Source of the DNA: Candidatus Stahliibacteriota bacterium
GTDB taxonomy: Bacteria > Hydrothermota > Tepidihabitantia > SM23-42
DNA: 6,692 nt
Direction: 5' to 3'
NCBI GenBank assembly: GCA_030670605.1
Contig: DAOVBK010000090.1
Coordinates: 1-6,692, forward strand
Part shown: positions 5,763 to 6,692 of the stretch, one piece after another
Layout of the letters: each line of letters opens with the position of its first letter
How positions within the stretch are numbered: the first letter of the stretch is position 1
Notes under the pieces: model-generated
Seen by the model: only the letters and a program-made list of their open reading frames with translations
Database searches by the model: none
What the model was told of the DNA's origin: nothing
Translations under genes and position numbers: made by a program

Positions 5763-5850
5763 TGCCGAGGGCCGGACTCGAACCGGCACTCCCAAAGATT
5801 GGGAAGCGGATTTTAAGTCCGCTATGTCTACCAAATTCCATCACCCCGGC
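5763..5850 (-). tRNA. tRNA-Leu (anticodon UAA)
   Basis: The 88 bases fold as a class II tRNA. The acceptor arm is GCCGGGG with CCTCGGC (one G-U pair) plus discriminator A. The anticodon arm is GCGGA/TCCGC with loop CTTAAAA, giving anticodon TAA (plus-strand 5813-5815), which reads UUA and UUG. There is a long variable arm with a CCCAA...TTGGG-type stem, and a T arm GCCGG-TTCGAGT-CCGGC. CCA is not encoded. It lies 28 bases after the stop of a tyrosine recombinase on the same strand, so the recombinase faces its 5' end. A consensus promoter inside that gene reads into it. Confidence 0.97.
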
Positions 5851-5853
5851 GTC

Positions 5854-5918
5854 AAGTGCCACAACGCTTTGCGGAAACCTACTTTTCTACAGATTCCGTT
5901 TGTGCCAGATTTGTGCCA
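5854..5918 (-). repeat. TGGCAC words between the int promoter and tRNA-Leu
   Basis: On the minus strand, TGGCACAAA occurs twice with 11-nt spacing (5910-5918 and 5899-5907), and TGGCACTT once at 5854-5861. An 11-nt spacing is about one helical turn, as expected for repeated protein-binding sites. Integrase arm-type sites or an operator are possible; this is inference. Confidence 0.5.
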
Positions 5919-6692
5919 ACTTCTAATCCATTATATCCTGTGAGTTTCAGTTTGTCAACTGCCGCTCTGAGCGTTTCACTTCCGAGGTGGCTGTACCGCA
6001 TCGTCATAGCGATCGTCTTGTGACCGAGCAGTGCCTGTATTACGCGAATATCTACCCCGTTCATAGCCAAATAGGACGCAAACGTATGTCGCAGGTCGTG
6101 GAACCGGAAGTCCTTGATATTTGCTGTTTTCATTGCTCTGTAGAAACCATTATCTATTCTCTTAATCGGTTTACCGTTTTTCCAAGCGAATACAGAACCG
6201 TCGTTTTCACCGTTGCTGCGTAATTGAGTGAGCGTAGCGAATAACGTATCATTGATTGGAACATAGCGCGATTCATTGTTCTTCGAATTCGTTACCTTGA
6301 TCATTCGCTTCACTAGGTCTATATCAGACCATTTGAGATTCAGGATCTCACCTTTTCTCATGCCCGTGTTCAGTGCTGTAATGACAATTGGTTTCAGATG
6401 TTTCGGACAACAGTCAAGCAGTTGCTCGATTTCCGCTTCGGAAAGATAGCGTACTCTACCAGGTGGCTCTTTGAACTGTCGAACGAGTCGTAATGGATTC
6501 TGTTTCAGATATTCCCAGTGGACCGCCTTTGTGAACATGTGTTTGATACATGCAAGTTCTCTGTTGACTGTCGCAGCTTTCACTCTGCTCTTCCGCATGT
6601 TCTTGTAGAGTTCCAGACCGTGAGCACTGATTTGAGTAATCTGTTTCCCGCTGAAGCAGCCGAGTAAGTTCTTGATGCTGACTTGGTCGCGT
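5879..6692 (-). CDS. Tyrosine recombinase / phage-type integrase (N-terminus beyond window)
   Basis: The frame runs open through the right edge. The ATG at 6598 is internal, because the 31 residues before it (starting RDQVSIKNLLG) continue a typical SAM-like core-binding domain. The 270 visible residues include core-binding helices (to about 75) and a catalytic domain. Catalytic Arg is in TGMRKGE (R112), likely beta-hairpin Lys is K137, and HDLRHTFAS gives H198 and R201. LLGHK gives H224 and MRYSH gives nucleophile Y233, so all key residues are present. It cuts and rejoins DNA through a 3'-phosphotyrosine link, probably to move a genomic island or prophage. The tail after Y233 (about 37 residues) extends past the usual fold end, and its DNA carries a consensus promoter and TGGCAC repeats. 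The adjacent tRNA-Leu is the likely attachment locus. A chromosomal XerC/D role is less likely given this context. Confidence 0.9.
   Translation of the reverse strand, partial: RDQVSIKNLLGCFSGKQITQISAHGLELYKNMRKSRVKAATVNRELACIKHMFTKAVHWEYLKQNPLRLVRQFKEPPGRVRYLSEAEIEQLLDCCPKHLKPIVITALNTGMRKGEILNLKWSDIDLVKRMIKVTNSKNNESRYVPINDTLFATLTQLRSNGENDGSVFAWKNGKPIKRIDNGFYRAMKTANIKDFRFHDLRHTFASYLAMNGVDIRVIQALLGHKTIAMTMRYSHLGSETLRAAVDKLKLTGYNGLEVGTNLAQTESVEK
5930..5958 (-). promoter_or_regulatory. Perfect sigma70-type promoter inside the int 3' end, directed at tRNA-Leu
   Basis: On the minus strand TTGACA (5953-5958) is followed after exactly 17 nt by TATAAT (5930-5935). Both hexamers match the consensus in full. 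Expected transcription start is near 5923, about 73 nt before the tRNA 5' end. The hexamers lie within int codons for VDK and GYN. They suit tRNA expression independent of int. If the host uses a Bacteroidota-type promoter consensus this match would be less meaningful. Confidence 0.7.

Noticed and set aside
5671..5862. 63-codon minus-strand open frame
   Set aside because: It runs through the whole tRNA-Leu gene and repeat arrays.
6596..6598. ATG as the integrase start codon
   Set aside because: The frame continues upstream to the window edge with sequence typical of the core-binding domain, so the gene is cut by the window.

Overview
The window looks like chromosomal or accessory DNA from an uncultured bacterium of the FCB superphylum or a nearby lineage such as WOR-3. 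This is an inference. It rests on a secreted protein with a type IX secretion (T9SS) type A C-terminal sorting domain, a four-helix-bundle (23S rRNA intervening-sequence type) gene, and a GlmL/MutL protein that points to adenosylcobalamin-dependent metabolism. No rRNA is present to settle the phylum.

Layout from left to right. (1) Positions 1-2349, + strand: the 3' part of a gene for a large exported protein with two copies of an unrecognised module, two Ig/FN3-like beta domains and the T9SS tail, closed by a 14-bp hairpin. (2) About 2400-2886: a compact cassette holding a four-helix-bundle gene (2463-2819), enclosed by several nested blocks of imperfect inverted repeat, then a terminator at 2911-2936. 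(3) 2960-5468, - strand: a two-gene unit of glmL followed, with a 17-bp overlap, by an unrecognised 408-aa protein with two hybrid-motif (biotinyl/lipoyl-like) segments. No mutase subunit genes are visible. (4) 5469-5762: intergenic DNA made largely of short repeats, including heptamer tandem arrays, a REP-like hairpin with a flanking word, and a hairpin beside the tRNA. (5) 5763-5850, - strand: tRNA-Leu(UAA). (6) 5879 to the right edge, - strand: the C-terminal 270 residues of a tyrosine recombinase, whose 5' end lies outside the window.

Two observations stand out. First, the last codons of the recombinase contain a perfect sigma70 consensus promoter (TTGACA, 17 nt, TATAAT) aimed at the tRNA, followed by repeated TGGCAC words. 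An element that integrated at the 5' side of the tRNA may therefore have replaced the tRNA's promoter with its own. Second, at least five places in two intergenic regions carry approximately 28-bp arrays of 7-nt words. The words differ from place to place but the period is the same, and two of the arrays form the outer ends of the four-helix-bundle cassette.
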